33,027 bases of DNA, taken from Deltaproteobacteria bacterium (GTDB taxonomy: Bacteria; Myxococcota_A; Polyangia; Polyangiales; JADZFZ01). Location: the NCBI GenBank assembly GCA_020854145.1, contig JADZFZ010001050.1, forward strand, positions 1 through 33,027. Reading direction: 5' to 3'. The notes below the pieces were generated by a model, which saw nothing but the letters and a program-made list of their open reading frames with translations, was not told the origin of the DNA and made no database searches. The stretch's first letter is position 1. Each line of letters begins with the position of its first letter. The translations under genes were made by a program, and so were the position numbers. Shown piece after piece: positions 25,565 to 33,027 of this stretch.

Positions 25565-25609
25565 CGTTGGCCACCCCTTCAGCACGAACGGTCGTTGGTC
25601 ACCCCTTCA
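25554..25609. repeat. Tandem duplication of a 28-bp unit at the end of repeat copy B, ending in the polB stop codon
   Basis: gcacgaacggtcgttggccaccccttca (25554-25581) and gcacgaacggtcgttggtcaccccttca (25582-25609), one mismatch. Confidence 0.9.
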
Positions 25610-27943
25610 AAAGAGCGAGAGCTGGGCGCCGGCGACCCGTGCGAAAGACGTCCCGAGGAGCGGCAGCACGACGTCGATCGCGGGGGCGAGCTGCTTCTCG
25701 ACGTAGTGGACGTAGTCGATGGAGGCGCTGCGGCGTGACGGAGGCTCGGGGCCGCTGAGGGTCATGACGTACTCGACCTCGTTCGCCTCGGGCGAGTCGT
25801 CGTCCGTGGCAGCGGAGGCGGCGAGCATCCGCGCCACCTTCACGTGCGGGGGCGCGGACTCGTAGGCGTCGAGCCCGCGGCGGAGCCTGCGGCGGTAGAC
25901 GAGCGCGGCGTCGAGCTTGCCCGCGAAGAGATCGGTGCGCAGCGCGAGAAGCCAATCGTCCCACGGCTCGTCCGTGAGCACGCGTCGCAACAGCTCGCGC
26001 TGCGCCTCGCGCGCGAGCGGAGACCAGTCGGTGCGCACGGCCTCGAGGCCGCGCACGATCACGTCGAGCTCGCCGTCCTTCCGCCGCACGAGCCCGGAGT
26101 AACGCTTCTTGCTCCCGCGTTCCGAGCCGCGGGTCGTCGGCATCAGGAAGCGCAGGTAGTGCAGGTCGAAGCGCATCTCGAGGTAGCTCTCGAGCCGGTG
26201 CTCGCGCGCGATCGTCTCGCGCCAGAACGCGTTGATGGCCGCGGCCGACTCGGCGCCGAGCGCGCGACAGCCCGTCTCGTCGAGCGCGGGATCCATCGCG
26301 ACGAACAACGAGTCGGTGTCTCCGTAGAGCACGCGATGGCCGCGCTCCTCGAAGAATGCGCGGCTCCGTCCGATGATCTCGTGACCGCGTCGCGTGATGG
26401 ATGACGCGAGCCGCGGGTCGAAGAAGCGGCAGCCGGGCGTCCCGAGAACGCCGTAGAGGGACGCCATCTGGACCTTGATCGCGCGCGACAACGCTTCCTT
26501 GCCCTCGCGTTGCGCGCAGGCGCGTGCGCTCGCGAGCTCGGCCACGATGTCCGGGAGGATGGCGCCTTCGCGCGCGAACGAGGCACCGTCGAAACCGCGC
26601 ACGGCGTCGTCGCCGGGCTGCCACATCGCGAGCGGATCGACGTGGAAGGTTCGGATGATGCTCGGGTAGAGCGAGCGGAAGTCGAAGGCGAGCACGTTGC
26701 GGTAGAGCCCGGGCACGCTGTCGAGCACGTAGCCGCCCGGAGACGGGATGGCCTCGGCGTCGAGGCCGACGTCGGGCGCGACGAAGCCGCGCCGGTGGAG
26801 GCGGGGAAGATAGAGATGATCGAACGCGGCCACCGCGCCGCCCTGGCGGTCGAGCGGCAATCCCGTCGCGCACGCGCGCTCGATCGCGAAGCCCAGGAGA
26901 TCGGCGGCGTCGAAGACGTCGAGCACGAGGCGACAGTCCTCGAGGTTGTAGCGAGCGAGCGCGTCGGGATCGTCTCGGTGCATGCGGCGAATCTCGGCGA
27001 GCGGGTCGACCACCGCGGCGTCCATGGCCTTGCCGCGACCGACGAGCGCACGCGCGACGTGGTCCAGCGTGTAGCGCTCGAAGGACCACGTGGCGTTCTT
27101 GAGCGTGGCGATGCCGTCGAGGACGACGCGGCCCGGGACGCGCGCGATGGAGAGCCGCTGCGCGCTGGAACCGGGCAACACGCGCGCACGCTCGTCTGCG
27201 CGCCCGATGGCGAAGGGCACCCGGAGGGCGGCGCAGCGGCGCTGGAGCACGGTCAGATCGAACTCGACGACGTTCCATCCGACGAGCACGTCGGGATCGA
27301 AGGAGCGCACGGCGTCGAACGCCGCCTCGATCGCTGCGCGCTCGTCCGCGTGGAAGGTGAGCGCGTCGCGCGCGTCGCCGCGACCGACGACGAAGACGCG
27401 CTCGAGCCCACGCGATGCGAGCGCGATCGAGATCAGCGGGCCGTCCCAGCCGTCCGTCTCGATGTCGAGCGCGAGCGTGCGCAACGTCGGCCTGCAATCG
27501 CCGGCTCTCACGTTCGGGCCGAGCATACGGCCGACGCCGTGGTCCCGATCGAGCTTGCCGCGCAGCACGAGCGGCGCGCGTACGAAGCGCTCCATGAGGA
27601 ACCGATCGCTCGGCTTCACGTCGGACTCGAGCACGTGCAGCAAGTGCGTACGCATGCGGTCGCGCTCCGCGACGAGCGCGCGCTGGGACGGGAAGTACAC
27701 GGCGTCGAGCGGTGCGCCTTCGCGCGAGCGCAGCTCCTTGGGCTCGCGCCGGCCGTCCTCGGTCGCGACGTGGCGCGGCACGAACATCACGGCCTGCTGG
27801 CGCGGGAAGACCGCCTTGATCGGTCCGTGCTTCGCGGACCAGCACCAGAGCGTGATCTCGAGACCGTCGCTCGCGTCGCGCCACTCGCGCGACAGAAGGA
27901 ACGCGTCGACCTCGATCTCGCTCGGCACCGAACGAGGATGCAC
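25607..27943 (-). CDS. polB: DNA polymerase II (family B)
   Basis: Exo motifs LALDIETDG, GWNVVEFD, YNLEDC; pol motifs DFRSLYPSII, KVQMASLYG, YGDTDSLFV; C-terminal beta-clamp-type motif QLSLF; about 778 aa from GTG at 27943. Confidence 0.96.
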   Translation of the reverse strand: MHPRSVPSEIEVDAFLLSREWRDASDGLEITLWCWSAKHGPIKAVFPRQQAVMFVPRHVATEDGRREPKELRSREGAPLDAVYFPSQRALVAERDRMRTHLLHVLESDVKPSDRFLMERFVRAPLVLRGKLDRDHGVGRMLGPNVRAGDCRPTLRTLALDIETDGWDGPLISIALASRGLERVFVVGRGDARDALTFHADERAAIEAAFDAVRSFDPDVLVGWNVVEFDLTVLQRRCAALRVPFAIGRADERARVLPGSSAQRLSIARVPGRVVLDGIATLKNATWSFERYTLDHVARALVGRGKAMDAAVVDPLAEIRRMHRDDPDALARYNLEDCRLVLDVFDAADLLGFAIERACATGLPLDRQGGAVAAFDHLYLPRLHRRGFVAPDVGLDAEAIPSPGGYVLDSVPGLYRNVLAFDFRSLYPSIIRTFHVDPLAMWQPGDDAVRGFDGASFAREGAILPDIVAELASARACAQREGKEALSRAIKVQMASLYGVLGTPGCRFFDPRLASSITRRGHEIIGRSRAFFEERGHRVLYGDTDSLFVAMDPALDETGCRALGAESAAAINAFWRETIAREHRLESYLEMRFDLHYLRFLMPTTRGSERGSKKRYSGLVRRKDGELDVIVRGLEAVRTDWSPLAREAQRELLRRVLTDEPWDDWLLALRTDLFAGKLDAALVYRRRLRRGLDAYESAPPHVKVARMLAASAATDDDSPEANEVEYVMTLSGPEPPSRRSASIDYVHYVEKQLAPAIDVVLPLLGTSFARVAGAQLSLF

Positions 27944-27966
27944 GAGATCGGATTGGAACTGCTCGT

Positions 27967-29394
27967 CTAGAAGAGCTGGGATGTCGAGTAGTTGGATGGG
28001 TCGATCCTGTCCCCGGCGAGGATGCCGGAGATGGCGCAGAAGGAGACCCATTGGCCGGGGTGGGTGGCGGAGCCGCAGAGGTAGAGGTTGTCGGCGGCGG
28101 GGCTGCGGTGGGCGAGGCGTCCGCGGCGCATGAAGGCGGCCGTCATCGTGGGGTTCATGCTGTCGCGCCACAGATGGAAGGAGGCGCCCCACTCCACGGG
28201 GACGCGCGTGGCGACGACGTGCACGTCGGCGACGCCGTCGCGCCACCACGGCTCGGCGAGGAGGCGGTCGAGTTGGGCACCCTGACCGTCGCGCGCGGCA
28301 CGCTCGGCCCAGGCGTGATCGGTGGGGCTGACGAGACGCAGCGTGCCGCGGCGCGTCTCGTCCACGGCGCCGGCGTGCACGAGGACGCGGCACTTCTCGC
28401 CGCCGCCGGGAAGCCAGAACGAGAGGAACGGGACGTCCGCGCGCACGTCGGCGTGCAGGTAGGCGGCGACCCCCGGCGACTGCAGCGGCAGGTCGGCCGT
28501 CGCGCGGACCAGCGCCTCGACCGGAGGATCGAGGAGGCGTGCGTAGGTGGCGATGCCCGGCGCGTTGGAGACGACGAGGGCCGCGGGCATACGGTCGCCC
28601 GCGGCGGTCTCGACCCCGAGCACGCGACGACCGTCGCGCACGATGCGCACGACGTTCGTAGCGAGACGACAATCGACGCCGGCCGCGAGCGCGACGCGAT
28701 GCAGCGCCTCCGCGATCCGGCGGATCCCGCCGCGCACCGTGTACGCGCCGTGGCCGTGCACGAGCGCGGGAACGAACGCGAGCGGTGCGGGGGCCTCGGC
28801 GAGCGGTTGCCCCGCGATGTGCGTCCAGATGCCGAGCGCGTCGCGGACCGGCTCCGACAGACCCGTGGCCCGGAGGTGCGCACCGAGCCCGCGCAGCAGG
28901 AACGCGCTCTCGCGGATCAGCCCGCGACGCAGCAACCCCCGCGCTCCTTCGAAGGGCGCGCGCTGAAGCGGGGCCAGGCGCGCGTGGATGCGCGTCATGC
29001 GGCGCACGAAGTCGCGGTACCGGTCCGCCTCGCGCGCGCCGAACGACGCGCGCAGACCGTCGGCCGTGCGATCGAGGTCGCGATGCACGATCACGTCGGG
29101 CGCGTCGGGGCGGCGCACGCGATAGACCTCGTCGAGCGCGAGGAGCTCGACGTGATCGGAGAGCTTCTCCCCCAGTCGCTCGAAGGCCCACTCGAGCCCG
29201 GGCCGATCGAGCAGGATGTACGGCCCGCCGTCGTGCGAGCGCCCGTCGACGTCGAAGCCGCCGGCGAGCCCGCCGGGCACGTCGCGCGCCTCGAGCACCG
29301 TCACCGCGAAGCCGCGCCTGCGCAGGGCGATGGCCGCCGCGAGCCCGCCCACTCCCGCTCCGACGACGATCGCGTGGGGGTTCGATGGGCTCAC
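27967..29394 (-). CDS. Phytoene dehydrogenase-like FAD-dependent oxidoreductase
   Basis: HAIVVGAGVGGLAAAIALRRRGFAVTVLEARDVPGGLAGGF (FAD-binding GxGxxG) and C-terminal NLYLCGSATHPGQWVSFCAISGILAGDRI. GTG start overlaps the methyltransferase stop (GTGA). Confidence 0.9.
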   Translation of the reverse strand: MSPSNPHAIVVGAGVGGLAAAIALRRRGFAVTVLEARDVPGGLAGGFDVDGRSHDGGPYILLDRPGLEWAFERLGEKLSDHVELLALDEVYRVRRPDAPDVIVHRDLDRTADGLRASFGAREADRYRDFVRRMTRIHARLAPLQRAPFEGARGLLRRGLIRESAFLLRGLGAHLRATGLSEPVRDALGIWTHIAGQPLAEAPAPLAFVPALVHGHGAYTVRGGIRRIAEALHRVALAAGVDCRLATNVVRIVRDGRRVLGVETAAGDRMPAALVVSNAPGIATYARLLDPPVEALVRATADLPLQSPGVAAYLHADVRADVPFLSFWLPGGGEKCRVLVHAGAVDETRRGTLRLVSPTDHAWAERAARDGQGAQLDRLLAEPWWRDGVADVHVVATRVPVEWGASFHLWRDSMNPTMTAAFMRRGRLAHRSPAADNLYLCGSATHPGQWVSFCAISGILAGDRIDPSNYSTSQLF

Positions 29395-30035
29395 GGCCGC
29401 GAGCTTGCCACGTGGCGTCGTGCACGAATCACCGCGTCGACGCCGGTACCGGCGAGAGCGCGCGGGCGGTCTTCGGCGACGACGATCTCCCACTCGCCCC
29501 GATCGAGCGCGGCCACTGCGCTCTCGACGGAGACTTGGACCTGACTCGCTGCGGCCGTGGGCGCTCCAGTCGTGGGATCGGTTGGGCGATGGCCGACCAT
29601 GAGCAGGGTTCCGCCGACCGCGACTCCGGCCGCCATCCTTCGCACCATGGCCTCGACGGACCCAGCCACGTGAACGTGGAGGCTGACCACGAGATCGAAG
29701 CGACCAGGCTGCGCGGTCCAGGTCGCGAGGTCGCCCTCGACCCAATCGATGCGCTCGGCGATCTCCCGCCCGATGGCCTCGGCCGTCGAACGGCCGTGGG
29801 CCAGCGCGCTCGCGGAGAAATCGACTGCCGTGACGTGCCAGCCATGCGCAGCGAGCCAGATCGTGTCGGCGCCGTGCCCACAGCCCGCATCGAGCGCGCG
29901 GCCAGGCGGAAGGCCGACGACCTCGCGGGTCAGATGGGCGTTGGGCGGGCGCTGCGCGACCTTGTCGGCATGCTCGCGCAGCGTCTTCGACCAGAGCTGT
30001 TCCCAGAAGGGCTGATCGTAGGCTGGCTTACTCAC
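29391..30035 (-). CDS. Class I SAM-dependent methyltransferase
   Basis: FWEQLW..., ALDAGCGHGADTIWLAAHGWHVTAVDFSASAL, IDWVEGDLATW, FDLVVSLHVHV; GTG start overlapping the upstream lipoprotein's stop region. Confidence 0.9.
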   Translation of the reverse strand: MSKPAYDQPFWEQLWSKTLREHADKVAQRPPNAHLTREVVGLPPGRALDAGCGHGADTIWLAAHGWHVTAVDFSASALAHGRSTAEAIGREIAERIDWVEGDLATWTAQPGRFDLVVSLHVHVAGSVEAMVRRMAAGVAVGGTLLMVGHRPTDPTTGAPTAAASQVQVSVESAVAALDRGEWEIVVAEDRPRALAGTGVDAVIRARRHVASSRP

Positions 30036-31359
30036 CGACGGCGATCCGGAGGACGTGGACGCGCGGCTCTTCGCCGTAGCGCTCGGTCAGGAACAGGCGG
30101 CCCGTGTCGGGATCGAAGGTCGCGCCCGCGATGCGTGCAGTGCCTCCGTCGTCGATGCCGTCCAACGTGAACGTCGCGTAGGGCACCACGTCCCACGGCT
30201 CGCGGCGGCCTTCGCGTACCTCGACGAAGTCGTTGGCGTCGTAGGCCCAGACGTAGTGGACGTAGGGAAACGCGTGTGTGCCTTTCGACGAGTCGCTCGG
30301 GTCGTGGCACCAGACGTTGCCTTCGCCGTCGGGCATCCCGTGGAGTGACACGTCGTCGGTGCCCGGGCCATAGCAGTACTCGCCGCGCCCGTGACGGCCG
30401 ATGAACAACACGCTGCGTGTGCCCGGCGGAAACGCGATGCCTGCGACTTGGTCGCTCTGCACGAAGATGTCGTTCGTCGTCGTGCCGTCGCGCGTGGTCT
30501 CGTTGCCGAGCGGATAGAACAGCACGGTCGTGCCGGGGATCGGGTCGCGCGTGCCGACGTCCGCAGGCTCGAACACGGTGGCTGAGGGGCCCGCCGACGA
30601 CGCGCCCAGGATGCTGAGGCAACAATTGCCCGTCAGCGCAGAGCCACCGAGCGTGCTCCGCCACTCGGGTGGGATCCAACCCATGTATCCCGCGACCGAT
30701 CGCGCGTTCGCGCCGCCCGTCATCGCGAATGGACCGACGACGTCGTCGCTCACGGAGAGGTCGCGAGACGACGCGAAGTGCGACAACGTCTGCGTCGAGT
30801 CGGCGTCGTAATACGAGTAGACCGTGAAGATCAGCCGATCGCCGTCGACGAGCACGCCCCCCAGCTTCAGCGTCGAGTCGTCGATGCGATTGCCCATCCC
30901 GTCGGTGGGATCCGCCAGGTCTTGCAGAACCTCCGCGGTGCCCGACAGCGAATCGGGGATCGCGATCTCGCCGAGCAACTGATACCAATCGTGCCCGCCC
31001 AAGAAGAGCGCGTCGGCGTCCGGATCGAAACCGAGCGCGTGCCCTCCGTATGCGAAGACGCCTTGCTCGCCGCCCACACGGTCGTCGCGCGGGACGTCGA
31101 ACGACCCGACGTACGTGATGTCCTCGGGTCCCACGAGCGCGGGATCGATCGGCAGGCCCATGTCGATCGGCGGCGGCGGCGGCGACGCGCCGTCGATCGC
31201 GGGCATCGCGTCGGACGCCATCGCGTCGTCGTCGGTGCGCGCATCCGAGCGCGGCCCCGCATCCGGCGTCGGGCCCGCGCCGTCGTCGTCTCCACACGCG
31301 CTCGACGATGCGACCAGCGATGCGACGAGCACCAGAGCGAACGGGCTGCACGAGCGCAT
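30028..31359 (-). CDS. Lipoprotein of unknown function, possibly beta-propeller-like
   Basis: MRSCSPFALVLVASLVASSSACGDDDGAGPTPDAGP signal and lipobox; ITYVGSFDVP...YGGHALGFDPDADALFLGGHDW...IAGATFDPDTGRLFLTERYG. Confidence 0.75.
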   Translation of the reverse strand: MRSCSPFALVLVASLVASSSACGDDDGAGPTPDAGPRSDARTDDDAMASDAMPAIDGASPPPPPIDMGLPIDPALVGPEDITYVGSFDVPRDDRVGGEQGVFAYGGHALGFDPDADALFLGGHDWYQLLGEIAIPDSLSGTAEVLQDLADPTDGMGNRIDDSTLKLGGVLVDGDRLIFTVYSYYDADSTQTLSHFASSRDLSVSDDVVGPFAMTGGANARSVAGYMGWIPPEWRSTLGGSALTGNCCLSILGASSAGPSATVFEPADVGTRDPIPGTTVLFYPLGNETTRDGTTTNDIFVQSDQVAGIAFPPGTRSVLFIGRHGRGEYCYGPGTDDVSLHGMPDGEGNVWCHDPSDSSKGTHAFPYVHYVWAYDANDFVEVREGRREPWDVVPYATFTLDGIDDGGTARIAGATFDPDTGRLFLTERYGEEPRVHVLRIAVGE

Positions 31360-31453
31360 GGCTCGATTCTACGCGGGCGCACCCTCCGCCTGCGCGACGG
31401 GATGATCCGCGCGGACGCGTGCCTTCGTGGAGGCGGACGCAGGGTTCGTCGTG

Positions 31454-33027
31454 CTACCGGTCGAGATCGATCTCGATCGAGTACTCCGGCGAGTAGTCAC
31501 GGACCTCCAACGAGGAGGTCCACAGGTCGAGAAAGAAGACGGGGTCGTCGTCGGACTCGACGCCGCGCCGGTCGCTCGCGGAGCGGAGCTCGCCGTTGTC
31601 GACCGTGCACAGGCACAGACCGCCGGTGCCGCTGCCGTAGAGCTCGTGCCCGCCGCAACGCACGAACGCCTTGCAGTTGACGTGCTCCCGCGGATCGCTG
31701 ACGGCGCGCACCTGCACGGCGCACCGGGTGCCCACCGCGACGTTCGAGCCCGTGGCAGAGCGCACGCGACCGGTCCGCGTCACCGTCGGGAACACGATGT
31801 CCCCGCCGTCGGCCGGCGCGTCCGTCGGCGCCGCGCCGGAGCCAGCGTGCGCGCCCTCCTGAGCCCCCGCGTCGTCGCGACGCGCCCTCGCGCCAGCCGA
31901 CCGCGCCGTGTCTCGTTGTCGGTCGGTTCGTGCGAACGGGCCCGCCCCGGTGATGGCCGCCACCGCGACGCCAGCCACGACGAGCCCGCCCGCGATGCCG
32001 GGCATCAGCCACCGGTTGGCTCCACGCGGCTCGGTCGCGCGCGCCCGCAGCACGACGGGCGCGTCCGAGCGCTCCGGCCCGCTCGGCGCAGCACGGCTCG
32101 TATCCGGAGCGACCTGCGACCCGATCTGCATCGCCACCGTGCCCGTGCCGGCGGGCGGGATCGGATGCGCCTGCATCGCCACCGTGCCCGTGCCCACGAC
32201 GGCCGGGACCGGATGCACGTCCATCGCGACGGTCCCGGTGCCGACGCGCTGCGGCGCCTCGACCGCGACGGCCGGAGAACCGGCGAGCGGTGCCGCCGCG
32301 TGCGCGGCCGCCGGCGCGATCACAGACAGGAGCTCCGCGCGCAGCGCCGATGCGTCCCGCGGCCGGTCCTCGGGACGCTTGGCGAGGCAACGGTCCACCA
32401 GCGCGGACAACGCCCCGCTCGTCCCGGGAGCCGCCTCCGAGAGAGAGCGGTGCGCGCTCGAGACGGCAGCGAGGATCACGGCGTGAGGTGTCTCGCCTTC
32501 GAAAGGACGGCGACCCGCCACGACCTCGTAGAGCATCACACCGACGGCCCACACGTCGGCTGCGGGAGTCGCGGACCTCGCGCTCATCGCCTGCTCCGGC
32601 GCCATGTAGTGGGGCGTGCCCATGGCGGTCGAGGTCTGCGTCGCCCCTTGCCCCTCGAGCTGTCGCGCGATCCCGAAGTCGAGGATCTTCACGCGCTCGC
32701 CGCCGTCGGCCCGGCGCGCGACGAACGCGTTCTCGGGCTTCAGATCGCGGTGCACGAAACCCTTCGCGTGCGCGGCCGCGAGCGGCTCGAGCAGCTCGGC
32801 GACGAGCGCGAGCTTGGTGCGTACGTCGGTCACCTTCTCCAGCCGATCGCGCATGCTCTCGCCCTCGAGCAGCTCCATCGCGATGTAGGGCGACCCGTCC
32901 TCCGCGACGCCCGCGTCGAGCACGTCGACGATGCCCTCGTGCTTCGTCTCGGCGCGCACGCTCACCTCGCGCTCGAAGCGCGCCATCGCGGCCTCGCTCG
33001 TCGAGGCACGCGGGTCGAGCAGCTTCA
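31454..33027 (-). CDS. Ser/Thr protein kinase, partial (N-terminus outside window)
   Basis: HRDLKPENAFVARR, ILDFGIARQL, GTPHYMAPEQA, DVWAVGVMLYEVVAGRRPFEGETP; TM WLMPGIAGGLVVAGVAVAAITGAG. Confidence 0.93.
   Translation of the reverse strand, partial: KLLDPRASTSEAAMARFEREVSVRAETKHEGIVDVLDAGVAEDGSPYIAMELLEGESMRDRLEKVTDVRTKLALVAELLEPLAAAHAKGFVHRDLKPENAFVARRADGGERVKILDFGIARQLEGQGATQTSTAMGTPHYMAPEQAMSARSATPAADVWAVGVMLYEVVAGRRPFEGETPHAVILAAVSSAHRSLSEAAPGTSGALSALVDRCLAKRPEDRPRDASALRAELLSVIAPAAAHAAAPLAGSPAVAVEAPQRVGTGTVAMDVHPVPAVVGTGTVAMQAHPIPPAGTGTVAMQIGSQVAPDTSRAAPSGPERSDAPVVLRARATEPRGANRWLMPGIAGGLVVAGVAVAAITGAGPFARTDRQRDTARSAGARARRDDAGAQEGAHAGSGAAPTDAPADGGDIVFPTVTRTGRVRSATGSNVAVGTRCAVQVRAVSDPREHVNCKAFVRCGGHELYGSGTGGLCLCTVDNGELRSASDRRGVESDDDPVFFLDLWTSSLEVRDYSPEYSIEIDLDR

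Noticed and set aside
25449-25706. Short + strand ORFs (e.g. 85 aa) and the minus-strand 62-aa ORF containing TVRAELVEARHRAP over repeat copy B
   Set aside because: Translations of the dispersed repeat element, not genuine proteins.
27943-29425. Upstream part of the 1272-aa ORF 25607..29425 as an N-terminal extension of polB
   Set aside because: Region is Arg-rich and overlaps the FAD oxidoreductase in another frame; Pol II homology starts near GTG 27943.
32126-32245. Possible CRISPR-like array (repeated ctgcatcgccaccgtgcccgtgcc)
   Set aside because: Only three degenerate units, in frame within a kinase coding sequence; codes for GTGTVAM repeats.
1-33027. tRNA/rRNA genes, integrases or transposases
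   Set aside because: None recognised by eye on either strand; tRNAscan/Infernal would be needed to exclude small RNAs.

Overview
High-GC accessory/housekeeping region, probably chromosomal, from a myxobacterium-like organism (inferred from the many lipoproteins with Asp/Pro-rich linkers, Ser/Thr kinases and FG-GAP proteins; not proven). I can support about 25 protein-coding genes. On the + strand: DUF3829-like lipoprotein, VanW-like protein, divergent GT4-like glycosyltransferase, MATE transporter, enoyl-CoA hydratase, two tandem amidohydrolase-superfamily proteins, FG-GAP repeat protein, pectinacetylesterase/Notum-like lipoprotein, Ser/Thr kinase fused to an FGE-sulfatase-like domain, DUF2058-like protein, stand-alone PAS protein, MltD-like LysM transglycosylase and MoeA. 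On the - strand: a partial lipoprotein, DUF2135/YfaP-like protein, a 578-aa lipoprotein, DusB, SMI1/KNR4-like protein, a small conserved-looking protein, a four-gene run (lipoprotein, methyltransferase, phytoene-dehydrogenase-like oxidoreductase, DNA polymerase II) and a partial Ser/Thr kinase. No tRNA, rRNA, CRISPR array, transposase or prophage was recognised. The most interesting observations are: (i) an amidohydrolase pair in which the second member has lost every recognisable metal-ligand motif; (ii) two copies of a 65-bp structured dispersed repeat, one followed by a 28-bp tandem duplication that contains the polB stop codon; (iii) a second, different palindromic repeat lying in the N-terminal coding region (or leader) of an amidohydrolase; (iv) a VanW/glycosyltransferase/MATE cassette; (v) a kinase-FGE fusion lacking the FGE catalytic cysteine pair. 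I do not see convincing evidence of a complete, wholly new defence or mobile system.
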